Source of the DNA: Seminavis robusta
Taxonomy: Eukaryota > Bacillariophyta > Bacillariophyceae > Naviculales > Naviculaceae
Assembly: GCA_903772945.1 (NCBI GenBank)
Contig: CAICTM010000126.1
Span: 1 to 64,000, forward strand
Length of the DNA: 64,000 bases
Direction: 5' to 3'
In this document: positions 41,990 to 51,500 of the stretch, in pieces
Numbering within the stretch: position 1 is the stretch's first letter
How the letters are laid out: every line of letters begins with the position of its first letter
Made by a program: the position numbers and the translations under genes
Notes under the pieces: generated by a model
Seen by the model: only the letters and a program-made list of their open reading frames with translations
The model's database searches: none
What the model was told of the DNA's origin: nothing

Positions 41990-44900
41990 TTCGCCCCCTT
42001 GACAAGGGTCACGGAAGGCACGAAATCAGTCGGACAAGCGAAGAATCATATGAATAAAGTGCGGGCACATCTCCGGAATTGATGTAGACATGTGCTTCGC
42101 ACGATGCAATCCTTCAAGGGGATCAGGCCTTGCATGGGTGTGAAATACCTTCAGTTCCAGTTCTGTTGGTAGACTGTGCCGCTACTGGCGGTAGCTTTGG
42201 TGCGTACAGTGCCATTGTATATTGACTCGGTTCTGTTGTAAGGACCTTTGGCTGACCGTATTAACGGTTCTATACTGATCGAATTCATCATAAGTATCGT
42301 TGACATGTGTTGATGATGAGGGACACGTGTCCCGTGTGTCTCTCTTATCGGTGTTTTTTCTGGATAAGTCGTGAGTAGGCGTATTCTGTTTCCCGCTTAA
42401 TAGTATTTCCGGGTTTGCTTGTAAACGGATGTGGTGAAGCATGTCACGATTGACGCGCGTGAACCTGCGACGAAGTCCATGTTCATCCCGGAGAGTGTTC
42501 TCGACGTCTGCGCGGGACTCACGATCTCTGTCCATGACAACCGGTCGTGGATACTGGGTAACCAACGTCTGTTTCAGAACACTGGTTACTCCGTCTGCTG
42601 GTTTGGAGCAGCCCTTGGTAGTTCATTTGGCCAATAATTCCACTAAGTTCCTTCCTTTTGGTCGGAAGAGCGATAGTTGGACCGCATCCATTATCTTTTT
42701 AGGTTAAAGGTTGGATTCCTTCTCGGTTAATCCAATTGTCTAGATACTTCAGTTCTTCCTTTCGAGGAAGGCATTGGTAGTGTTGATTTTAAACCCCGAC
42801 TTCTTGAAGTCTTTGGAAAAGGTCATCTAACTATTCAACGCGATCCGCCAGATCTACGTCAGTTAGGATGAGTTGATAATCATTGTATGCACGGACATTT
42901 TCTAAGGTATGGCATGCGTGTTTTCATCTTCTTTTGGAAGATGTCGGGACTAATACATAGGCCCATTGGCAACCTCTGGTAGACTCGATGGCGTTTCCCC
43001 CTCGGGAGTGCAATGGTACAGTTTTGCTTCGAGTTAGGTGACAGCTTGCGATGTGTGGTATTGTACCGTGTTCCGGTCTAGACTAGTAGCGCACTTGAAC
43101 CGATCTAGGTGTCAAGAGCATGTTCTGTATTTTTCGGGATAGGATAAGGCTTTCGCTTGATCCTTTTGTTCGGTTCCCGGAATTCAGAGATTAATCGTAC
43201 AGATCCCTCCTTCTTGAGAATGATAAAAGTTTGTGCCACCCACTCGGAACTGTTTACCTTCTTAAGTACTCCTGCCTCGCAGAAACGTTCAAACCTCGGC
43301 TTCTTAATGAGTGTGGTATGGACCCGTGGAGTAGGGGTGAGCCCTAGTATAAAAGGATTTAGCGTCGGGCTAATCGAAGTTTTCTATCTTCGTAGTCGTC
43401 CATAGTTCGCAACTCCTCTCCAAAGTATCTTCGACTGGGTCGAAGCACTGGGTTGGAAAGGCATGAGGCATTTCTTGCTTTTCCTTATTTAACTGCGGCA
43501 CATCTGCCTTAATCTGCTGTTCGTTATGTCGTATCAAGAATCTTCTTGAGACATCTGCATGTCGCTGACAGCTGCAGGATCGGGAATGGAGAAGATCTCC
43601 TTTCTATCGGTATCGCCATCTTTCGACAGGGAAAAATACGCTGTTCCACTCCAATGACATTGGTAGTGAAATCAAACCTGATTCTTAGGTCAAGAGAGTA
43701 TCTTGACCTATGATCATGCTCTTGCGCCCCCAAGTTCTTTGTGACGTGCAAATTCCATCTCAATAATTCATATTATCGTGGAACTCAGGAATACGAGGTG
43801 CCCTACACTTCGTGCGGGGTTTCATTCCTTCATAGAAGCAGTCCGTAATGTTGGACGCCCCCTGATTCTTCATGAGTAAACTCTTGCATGAGTTTGAGTA
43901 ATTTAAGTTCCGGATGCTCCTGTGATCCAGTAAGCAACGAGTGTGACGGGTTTTGTTTCCCTTTTTCTCGTCTGTTAAATCTAACATAGACGATGTTTAG
44001 GTCTCTTGTCTTGCGAGTTGATGAGTTGTGATTGGCATGGACGAAGTTAACGATGCTGACAGATCGTCAGAGTCTAGTTGAGTAGGTGCCAGGCAATTAT
44101 CTAATTTGCCGTAACTTCATTAGTTGCAAACAAATTTGTTTACTATTTAGTGAGATATCTTCATCACTTAGGTATGAGAAATCGGAACAGTGTGATCATC
44201 ATCCTGGCCTAATCCGCAGACGGAGATCTCTCCATCCGAATGATTGAAGTCGAATTCGGCAAGCGCCTTGTCGACGGCAGCCATTTTCTTGTCCATCATG
44301 TTGATGGATCCAACAGAGGAATTCGTCCTCGTTGTCGGTTGTCTTACTTTGCGCTTGGCAAAATGGTTGCATTCGCTTTTCTTCTTGCGATCAGCCTTGA
44401 CCGCAGCGTTGGAAACTTTCTTCATGAGGACAGAGGTTTCCTTCTTGGTGTAGGTTTGGCGGTCGTCGGACTTGCGTTTCAAGTTTTGTTCTTGTTGTAC
44501 GATGGCTTGTTATCGTTGTCAGACGAGACTGGACTTGGCCTTGAGCTTCTCTCAGAGTCATGCATCAGCAGTGTTGTGAGTGGTGACTCGTGGTATCGCC
44601 ACATTTTTCTTCGTTCTTGGAAGAGTGGTCGTTGTTGCGAGTAGACTTGTACTTCTTGCTGTTGTTCTTCTTCGTAGGAGCTTGCTTGGGATCACCGCCC
44701 TTGTCAAAGTCCTCGAGGATTCCATGCGTTCGCAGAATCCAATGGTTTCTCCGATAGGAGCTGAGAAAGAATCGAAGTCGTGTTCGTCCATCTTCTTCAT
44801 CCACGAGCGTGGAATTCCAACAACAATGTCAATGACTTCGTCATGGTTCAACGTTTGGTGGGTCCAAAAGGTGGGAGAAGAGGAAGTTCATCGGTGTTCA

Positions 44901-45567
44901 TCCGACTGAGGTTGTTGACATAGCCCGAGTAGACATGTCAGCAGGCTTACGCATCTTGCGGCGCATAAGCGTTTCTGCTTTTCAAAGCCTTGTAGGGCAG
45001 ACCGCTTCGATACAGGCATTTATGCCAAACGTAATGTCAACGTCGTCCAAAGCAGGCTGAGCTGCTCCGTTCCAGGCAGCCTGGAAACGTGCTTGGAAAG
45101 TGGCTTCGTCTTCACCGCTACGTAGTCGCGTGGAGAACCGTTGACTGCAATCTGGCGCAAGCATTCCAACGTACTTCACGTGGCCTGCAGAGGAGAATAC
45201 AGCTAGATTCGTACTGCTCTTGCAGAGCTAGAAGTCTTCTCCTTGAGGAGGTTATGTTTGTCGTAGCGTGCAATGGCGAGCCCAACGAAGACTTCTCCAT
45301 GCGTCCAGCCACTTGATGGTCTGACGTGAGTCTCAGATCCATGATGATTTGGACTTGAAGGTGTATTGGCGCTGTTAGCATCTGCTGGAACAGTGCGAGT
45401 TTGTAGGTGGTAGAGCGAGAATCGTCGTTTTCGCATTCATCGTCGAGTCGATGAGAGGAAGGATTGGTTTGTCGCGCAGCTTAGACTCGAAGCTGGTGTA
45501 TCGTCTTTGGCAATCTTCAGTGAGGAATAGGTTGAGGTACTGAAAGCTATTGTGTTTGTTAACAAAA

Positions 45568-45974
45568 TGCACTACGCTAAAAGCTAGTGTAAAGATCTTT
45601 CGAGTGTTTTGAGTTTGAGAGAATGAAAGTTATGAAAACTAATCAACGAGAGAGATCCACAATCAAAGGATCGTAGATCTGAACTCCCGCGGGAGACTGT
45701 AGAGTGTGATGGAGTAGGTTGCGGTAGCAATCCTACTCACTCCACGATCCAAAAACGGAACGCGTGGAAGATTCGTCTAGCATTTATCTAGTAGTGTGCA
45801 AGTACTCCACGCTGGCTAAATATCTAGAGCGATGTTTCATCATCAACCTAGTATGACTAGAGCGGTCATTGAGAACCCTGTCTCAATGACTATTCACGAG
45901 AGACTCAGTCATGAGTCGAACTCAAACCCTATCTAGGATCGAGTCGCGAATAAGGCTAAGAGCCGTGTATTGCA
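45568..45974. repeat. Right LTR (5' LTR of the minus-strand element)
   Basis: This is a 407-bp direct repeat of 41577-41989, starting TGCACTACGC and ending GTATTGCA. It is followed by ATATGG, where the transposon coding sequence resumes. Confidence 0.85.
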
Positions 45975-45975
45975 A

Positions 45976-46788
45976 TATGGTTCTTGGGTGCCAGTTCTCA
46001 TATCGATATTATTCGGTAGAAGCAAACTCCATTATGCTCCTCACTGGAAATCTATTTTTGAAACTTATACAAGGAATTACGACACATCCAGCTGGAAAGA
46101 ATTTAGCGAAAAATTTCCGGGTACAACATGTGATTGGTCTGAAGGAGAGGGTGAATCCTTTTTTGAGACTTTAGCAGAGTTCGTCACTACTGTTCTAAAG
46201 GCTACATCATCGGAAGTGCATGTGAATATGCTTGACTCGTGGTTACGAAAATGTGATGTTCACTTTAGAAGAACACTGCGCCGTGTGGCACGAAATGGCG
46301 CTCTTGTAGATCAAGAGAAAAGAAACGATTTTATGTGGATGGTGGATCGTCTAACCTCATTTGCTTGCGAAAGCGTTTGCCAAAAAATCAAGAGATTGTT
46401 CCCTAAAGTGGTACCTTGGTTGGTATGGCATCTCCATCCACGCCGTGCAAAAAGTTTCTTTCCAGCTTGTCAAGGGCATTTCACGGAACCTGAACAAAAA
46501 AGGTTTGAAAAACTTTCCAATAGTACAAATGCTCAAGAAAATATTGGCAGACAATTTCAACATCTCTTTGGAAAAATGATGTCGATTCAACAAGCCGTAC
46601 ACAACGTATACAATTTTGTGAACAAATTTGAATTCAGTCGACGTAGTGCACAAGGTGGCGTATCTCTCAGCTATGGCATGTTCAAATCTCGAGCAGATAA
46701 GGAAAAAAGAAACGCAGACGCACATATCATGAGGGTGACGGGAGACCTCCCAATACTACAGAAAAATTGCAAGGTGCTGAAGCATTAA
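45976..46788 (+). pseudogene. Transposase core, part after the LTR insertion
   Basis: Coding resumes with WVPVLISILFGRSKLHYAPHW and continues through SWKEFSEKFPGTTCDWS, MLDSWLRKCDVHFRRTLRRV, WLVWHLHPRRAKSFFPACQ and SNSTNAQENIGRQF. The segments W-x-x-x-P-x-x-A-x-x-FPA and T/S-x-NAQEN-G resemble the post-catalytic region of large DDE transposases (compare the TTN-x-x-E element of several superfamilies). The frame ends at TAA 46786-46788 by running past the junction. The continuing protein is in the next frame from about 46745. Confidence 0.65.
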
Positions 46789-48290
46789 TGAGTCTTAAAG
46801 AAAGCAAACGCAAAAAGACTATGGCAGCAATTGACGATTTGAATAGATTCCTCGGCCCCGATTGGAATATTCTCGGTATAGCTTTCAATACATGTCCGCT
46901 GGATTCATTTCTGGTTCTTCTATATATACCATTTCTTGGAGGGTTACTTTTTACATCATATCCTGAACTATCTGATCTCGACAGTTTGCTTAGCCGTACG
47001 TTCGAACTGCTAAAGTTAAACGACAATTGCATTGAAGCACGCATTATCTGGATTCGAGAATTTCTTAAATATCCGATACCACCACCACAGGGAACAGTGC
47101 ACAATCTATTTTCTTCTGCGAGTGTATACTTTGATCGTGATGGAATTGATAATGTGCGGGACAAAGTTATGAATCATCCCCTCGAACAAACTTTTAATAC
47201 AACATTCAAACAAAAAATTGACTGTATGCGTGAAGGTGGATGTGCCGGAAAACAGCCTCAATCATCAGCTGTAGATCAGACTCACTTTGAAGCGACAGGA
47301 GAGGTTGACAACGAGGAAAACACATTTTGGAAAGAGCGAATGCAAAATATTATATTCAATGATGAATATGTCGATAAGTCAAAATTGACTAATTTCTTAG
47401 ATACACCCCAATTATATGGAGAAGGTTTAATGGCAGGTTGCAGTGTGAAATATTTTGATCCTAGACAGAACAAAAGAGTCGCTTGTGATGGACGATCTTT
47501 TAGATTCAAAGCCGAAATAACTTCATGGCCACATTCAATGATATTCATGGTGTCGGGCGCAATTGAAATTCAAGATATTGAACACACTTTTGAGTGGAGA
47601 AGCAAGAAATTTGTTCTTCGAGGACTTATGTTGAGTGACATGGGACATTTCACTTCACTTGTAAGACTGCCTCAAGCGTGGCTACATTATGACGGAATGC
47701 AAACCCCAAGGTTTCAATATTATAAACTCACAGATTCGATTGCTGCAATGAGGCGTCGAGATATTAGCCATGCCATATATGAAATAACTAATGTTGAAAA
47801 CGAAGAAATGTTTGCGAGTACAGATTTTGAATGGGATGAACATGTGTATGCTAATAATTCTTACTCCGGCATTTCTGGAAATTCTAACCAACGAACCACT
47901 GGGAGAGAACAAACTGAAACGAATATGACAAAGAAACTTCAAGATTTGAAGAAAATGTTATCGCCTCCTAAGAGGAAATCATTTCGAATTCCAGACGGCT
48001 TTTCGCTTCGGCCCGAAAATGAAAAACGGGGTAAGAAGCCTGTTTGCAAAGGATGCGGCTTTGAGATCGAAAAGGATAACTATTGTTTGCGGCACAGATA
48101 TAAGAAAAAGCAAACACATAAATACGATGATATCAAACAATATCATTGCAAAGCAGGTTGCTTAATGAAAATGCAAAAGGCTTATCTTCAAAAGCTGGTT
48201 GCAAAAAAATGGCGACAGAAATATATGGTACAAGTTATTGGTGAAATTAACACAACATCCACAAAGAAGTCCACCAAGGAGTCAAAGTAA
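46767..48290 (+). CDS. USP-like (C19) cysteine peptidase domain plus C-terminal Cys/His cluster
   Basis: This is the downstream half of the transposon protein, about 500 codons, open without a break. It has no convincing ATG of its own at the domain start. The frame is open from about 46745, so it was probably continuous with the transposase. The Cys box is AFNTCPLDSFLVLLYIP (Cys codon 46893-46895), comparable to NTCYMNS-type boxes of ubiquitin-specific peptidases. The His box GHFTSLVRL (His codon 47646-47648) followed by WLHYDGM (Asp codon 47691-47693) matches the GHY...W..YDD arrangement. Catalytic Asn, Cys, His and Asp are all present. The tail has CKGCGFEIEKDNYCLRH and YHCKAGC, a possible zinc-binding module, then basic residues. 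A role in removing ubiquitin or SUMO-like tags during transposition is inferred from the domain only. Confidence 0.6.
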   Translation: MQGAEALMSLKESKRKKTMAAIDDLNRFLGPDWNILGIAFNTCPLDSFLVLLYIPFLGGLLFTSYPELSDLDSLLSRTFELLKLNDNCIEARIIWIREFLKYPIPPPQGTVHNLFSSASVYFDRDGIDNVRDKVMNHPLEQTFNTTFKQKIDCMREGGCAGKQPQSSAVDQTHFEATGEVDNEENTFWKERMQNIIFNDEYVDKSKLTNFLDTPQLYGEGLMAGCSVKYFDPRQNKRVACDGRSFRFKAEITSWPHSMIFMVSGAIEIQDIEHTFEWRSKKFVLRGLMLSDMGHFTSLVRLPQAWLHYDGMQTPRFQYYKLTDSIAAMRRRDISHAIYEITNVENEEMFASTDFEWDEHVYANNSYSGISGNSNQRTTGREQTETNMTKKLQDLKKMLSPPKRKSFRIPDGFSLRPENEKRGKKPVCKGCGFEIEKDNYCLRHRYKKKQTHKYDDIKQYHCKAGCLMKMQKAYLQKLVAKKWRQKYMVQVIGEINTTSTKKSTKESK

Positions 48291-48463
48291 CTATAGCATT
48301 TAGTAATAACTCTTTAGCTGGTTTAAGTTTAATACAATTTTGGTCATAGTGAAAGTTTGCGTGTTTTGTACTGACTAGTGCATAGTCGCGCAAACGCATA
48401 TGCATACGCAAAATTAATAAGCCCCGTCACAGGTTGCTTGAACCGCTTTGCAGTACATCCCAG

Positions 48464-48778
48464 GAGCGTTCCTCAATCGTGCATGAAACCGACCCTAAAA
48501 TAGGGTCGGATTTAGGGTCGGATTCCCTTTAGGGTCGGGTTTCGAAACCGACCCTAAAAATAGGGACGTTTTCTGAAAAATAGGGACGGTTTCTGAAAAA
48601 CCGTCCCTAATTTAGGGTCGGGTTTCGTTTTAGGGTTCGGTTTGAACGTCCCTAATTTAGGGACGGGTTTCGATTTAGGGTCGGGTTTCGAAACCGTCCC
48701 TATATTTAGGGACGGATTCCCCCAAACCGACCCTAAATTTGGGTCGGATTTAAAGTCATGCACGATTGAGTAACGCTC
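48464..48778. mobile_element. MITE-like element, 315 bp, with inverted AAACCGACCCTAAA units
   Basis: The terminal inverted repeats of about 23 bp start GAGCGTTCCTCAATCGTG on the left and GAGCGTTACTCAATCGTG on the right strand reading inward, with one mismatch. CAG flanks both ends (48461-48463 and 48779-48781) as a possible 3-bp target duplication. The interior is made of alternating AAACCGACCCTAAA and TTTAGGGTCGG/TTTAGGGACGG units, so it can fold into many hairpins. It is non-coding. The 3-bp duplication would suit a Harbinger- or CACTA-type parent, but CAG is not the usual TWA. Confidence 0.8.
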
Positions 48779-48781
48779 CAG

Positions 48782-49259
48782 CCAACCCATACTGTACCGG
48801 TACTAGTAGGTCTACCGGTACCATTGTCCGTTATGCATTGTCCTCATCCTTTCAGTTTGGTTGTTTTCGCAGCTTACGCTGGGTATTATTTTGACACTGT
48901 CGCTCACTTGATCATTTACCTTTCTGTTTTATGTAAACCGGACTTAGACGGAAGCTTATTTGCTAGATTTAGAAGAGGGCATGTGCAGACTTAACAGACA
49001 GATTTGTTGACGGAAAACAACCGCCACAGGGTACGCAGGCAGAGGCTGCATGGATTCTATTTAGACTAATCCGTGCTATTTGCGTCGCTCTAGAAAAAAG
49101 AATGAACCCAATGTCGGGCCGGCAGATGCACGGAAAAGCAATCCAGTCGCATCCAACTGCAAGCTGCAGCCAAGGAGCACACTCATTCGTCGTCTTGTAA
49201 GCCATTATTATCGGTCTCTCTCGCCTCCCTGTCTTCATTACCGAACCAGTCTTCTGCTG
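48782..49259. other. Spacer between MITE and LINE
   Basis: Apart from GTACCGGTAC palindromes near 48795-48822, nothing is recognised. The first part of the frame at 49080-49259 reads as unrelated to the LINE and probably precedes its truncation point. Confidence 0.4.
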
Positions 49260-51500
49260 TATCGTCCTCCAGGTCTCCCCATAGGGGACATGCCAGGCGA
49301 CCTCATGGTGAGAGACACTGATGGTGTGCGCAAACCCTTGCCCAGAAAGGAACCAGGTGAAGCAGAGAAGTGGCTGGGCTTCCTCCCTGCCCCCAATGGC
49401 TCCTCCAAGCCACAGATAGCATACCTGACTGAGAAGGTGAAGGCATTCTGCAACAAGATTCGTGGTTGTGGTCAAGCAGAAAAGAACGATGTCTGGATCA
49501 CCACCACCACCACTATCATGAAGACTCTGGACTACCCGATGCGGGCCATTCGATTGACCCACTCTGAGTGGGACAAGATGATGACCCCACTTTGGTCCAC
49601 AGTTCTCCCCCGCGCAGGCTTCTCCACCAACTTCCCAAGGAAGGTGTTGTACGGCCCCACCGAGTTCCAAGGCATGGGCATCATTGACCCTTGGCTGAGG
49701 CAAGAGCTAGAACACATCGGCACTTACTGGGACAAACTCACGCGATTGGACACCCCAGGCCAGATCATGGAGATAGCCATGGAGCAATTACTTCAGACTT
49801 GAACTGGGCAGTGACAAACCCATCACTGCGCTCCCTTACAAGCAGTGGGGGGCTTGCACGACCCCATGTTGGATCAAAACAATGTGGGAATCCTGCGACA
49901 AACTTGGCCTCTCGATCGAAGATGCCACTGCCAAGCCCCAACTGTCACGACAGAACGACAGATTCATTATGGATGCCTTTGCAGAAGCAGGATACAAAGG
50001 AGACATGCTAGTAAGGCAGCTCAATGTGGCCAGAATGTACCTCAATGTCATTACACTCAGTGACATTGCAGACGCAGGTGGACAACACCTCCGACTGGAG
50101 AGCTTCAACACAGTGAGAATTGAACCACACTTGCACAGCTTGGAATGGCCGCGCCAACCTCCATCTTTGCCTTAGCAGTTGAGACAACTGGAAAATAGCT
50201 GTGGAAACTTGCTTCCTAGAGGGTGACACTGGGACAAACCCCAACAGGAGATTGAAACCACACCTCCATCTGGGACACTGGATACAAGACCCCCATACCA
50301 CCTGGCCCTGGATGTACAACCCGGTGTCTCACACCTTGTACCACCGGGAAGGACTGCTGTGGCAGGAATACACCGCAATTGGAATCGGAACTCGATTGAA
50401 GCGGTTTCGAAGGTCGACCGTTGAGAGAAACTGGGAGGCTCGATGGACTGATGTTGCCCTACAGGTGACCCCATTGTACCGACTCCCACTGGCCACACCA
50501 GACCAACAACTCTGTGAGTACCAGACTGTTTCCGTTCAACGCCGAATCAACCGCAACCGCCCCAACCACCCAGAGGAGGTATCCTTCCAGTGGTCCTTTC
50601 CCTCCACCTCCCACACTGCCCCACCTGATGATGAGGATGACGATGAACTCCCCGCCACAATCCCACCCCTCTCAACACGCTCTGTGATTGACAAACTCCC
50701 CAGCAGTGACAAGTGGGCATTCCAGCACACCACCCTCCCAGAGGACGACGGTATGAAGGTGGCAATGGCAATCCTTACAGGCAAGGCAGTGGCAGTCAGT
50801 GACGGATCATACAAGAACGATTCCGGCACAGCTGCATTCGTGCTAGAAGGCAACGATGCAGAAGGAAGAATCAACGGCGAACTGTGTGTCCCAGGCTCCC
50901 CAAAAGACCACTCATCCCTTCGAAGTGAACTGGCGGGACTGGTGGCCGTGATGCTGATGGTCCGCACTCTGGTCCATCGCTTCGACCTCTCCAGTGGAAA
51001 GATCATCATAGGCTGTGACGGGCAAGCAGCACTGAAAGCACTGGAATCCATCTTTGAGCCAACCAGCAACAAAAGGGACTATGACCTGCGCGTGGAAGGC
51101 AGAGCAGTACTGAAGCAACTACGGAAGCGCAAAGTGCAAGTTCTGTACCGTTGGGTGAAAGGGCACCAGGATGACGACAAGAGACCCACCCGGCGACTCC
51201 GACCGGAGCTGCTGCGTGGAAACGACCTCCACCATGGCTGTCTGGACCGATGGGCTATTCTGAATATTGAGATGGACACCAGGGCAAAAGCACACTGGGA
51301 CCGATAAAGTCTAGGAGCGAGAGCTCTGGATTCCGTCAGAGATAGCTCCAACAGCTATGCTGGCCTACAGATCCAGCACCCACAGCTGGCTTATCTCCAG
51401 CCAAAGCAGCAAGAAAGGATCGTCCTTTCTACCATAGTTAAGAAAATAGTACGAAAGATTGAGACCGATCCTGTTAAGAAAATAGTACGAAAGGACTAGT
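49260..51500 (+). mobile_element. LINE (non-LTR retrotransposon) with RNase H, 5'-truncated
   Basis: This is the 3' portion of a LINE ORF2. The first frame (to 49802) covers the reverse-transcriptase thumb region of a LINE family I know from diatoms (KWLGFLPAPNGSSKPQIAYL, TTTIMKTLDYPMRAIRLT, PRAGFSTNFPRKVLYGPTEFQG in pieces). Coding goes on in other frames after about 49797 (LELGSDKPITALPY) and near 50180, so two frameshifts are present. The last open frame, 50201-51307, ends in an RNase H domain with VSDGSYKNDSGTAAF, RSELAGL, GCDGQAALKAL and RWVKGHQDDD, giving the D-E-D-D acids. The upstream palm with its YxDD box is missing, as is usual for 5'-truncated copies. The 3' end has a short tandem repeat instead of a long poly(A). 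Confidence 0.82.
51437..51493. repeat. 36-bp period repeat at the LINE 3' end
   Basis: GTTAAGAAAATAGTACGAAAG occurs at 51437 and again at 51473, separated by GATTGAGACCGATCCT-like sequence (21-base motif written here only as its shared core AAGAAAATAGTACGAAAG). ATTGAGACCGATCCTG recurs near 51690. A short tandem tail at the 3' end is common in LINEs that lack poly(A). Confidence 0.75.

Larger units (their letters stand above)
41577..45974 (-). mobile_element. Ty3/gypsy-type LTR retroelement, decayed, inserted in the transposon
   Basis: This is a fossil LTR element of about 4.4 kb inserted inside the transposase gene. Its termini are direct repeats of about 410 bp that start TGCACTA and end TTGCA, with a likely 4-bp target duplication ATAT on both sides. 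The readable pieces are on the minus strand. A reverse-transcriptase motif of the Ty3/gypsy type (LPMG...PDIFQ) lies at about 42924-42971 and an integrase-like stretch at about 42180-42570. A polar gag-like region lies at about 44170-45540. The order gag-RT-IN toward the left fits a minus-strand element. It is broken in many places. The two LTRs differ at roughly 20 of 410 positions by eye, so it is moderately old. Confidence 0.8.
39550..48290 (+). mobile_element. Composite Mutator-like DNA transposon with USP-like peptidase
   Basis: This is the coding span of a large DNA transposon, read left to right. It comprises a Pro/Ala-rich N-terminal segment (39550-39923), a zinc-finger and transposase start (40786-41576), the rest of the transposase (45976-46788), then a cysteine-peptidase-like and Cys/His-rich C-terminal region (46767-48290). 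Two later insertions interrupt it: an 861-bp inverted-repeat element at 39924-40784 and a Ty3/gypsy-type LTR element at 41577-45974. The coding sequence also has an in-frame TGA at 41299-41301 and a frame change near 46745, so this copy is dead. I could not identify the outer terminal inverted repeats. They should lie left of 39550 and between 48291 and 48460. The superfamily assignment (MULE-like) rests on the zinc-finger/DDE layout and is tentative. Confidence 0.6.

Noticed and set aside
46690-46700. A-rich tract as a programmed frameshift site between the transposase and peptidase frames
   Set aside because: The downstream frame has a stop after this tract, so the frame change must occur later, near 46745, where no slippery heptamer is present. 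A mutation is the simpler reading.
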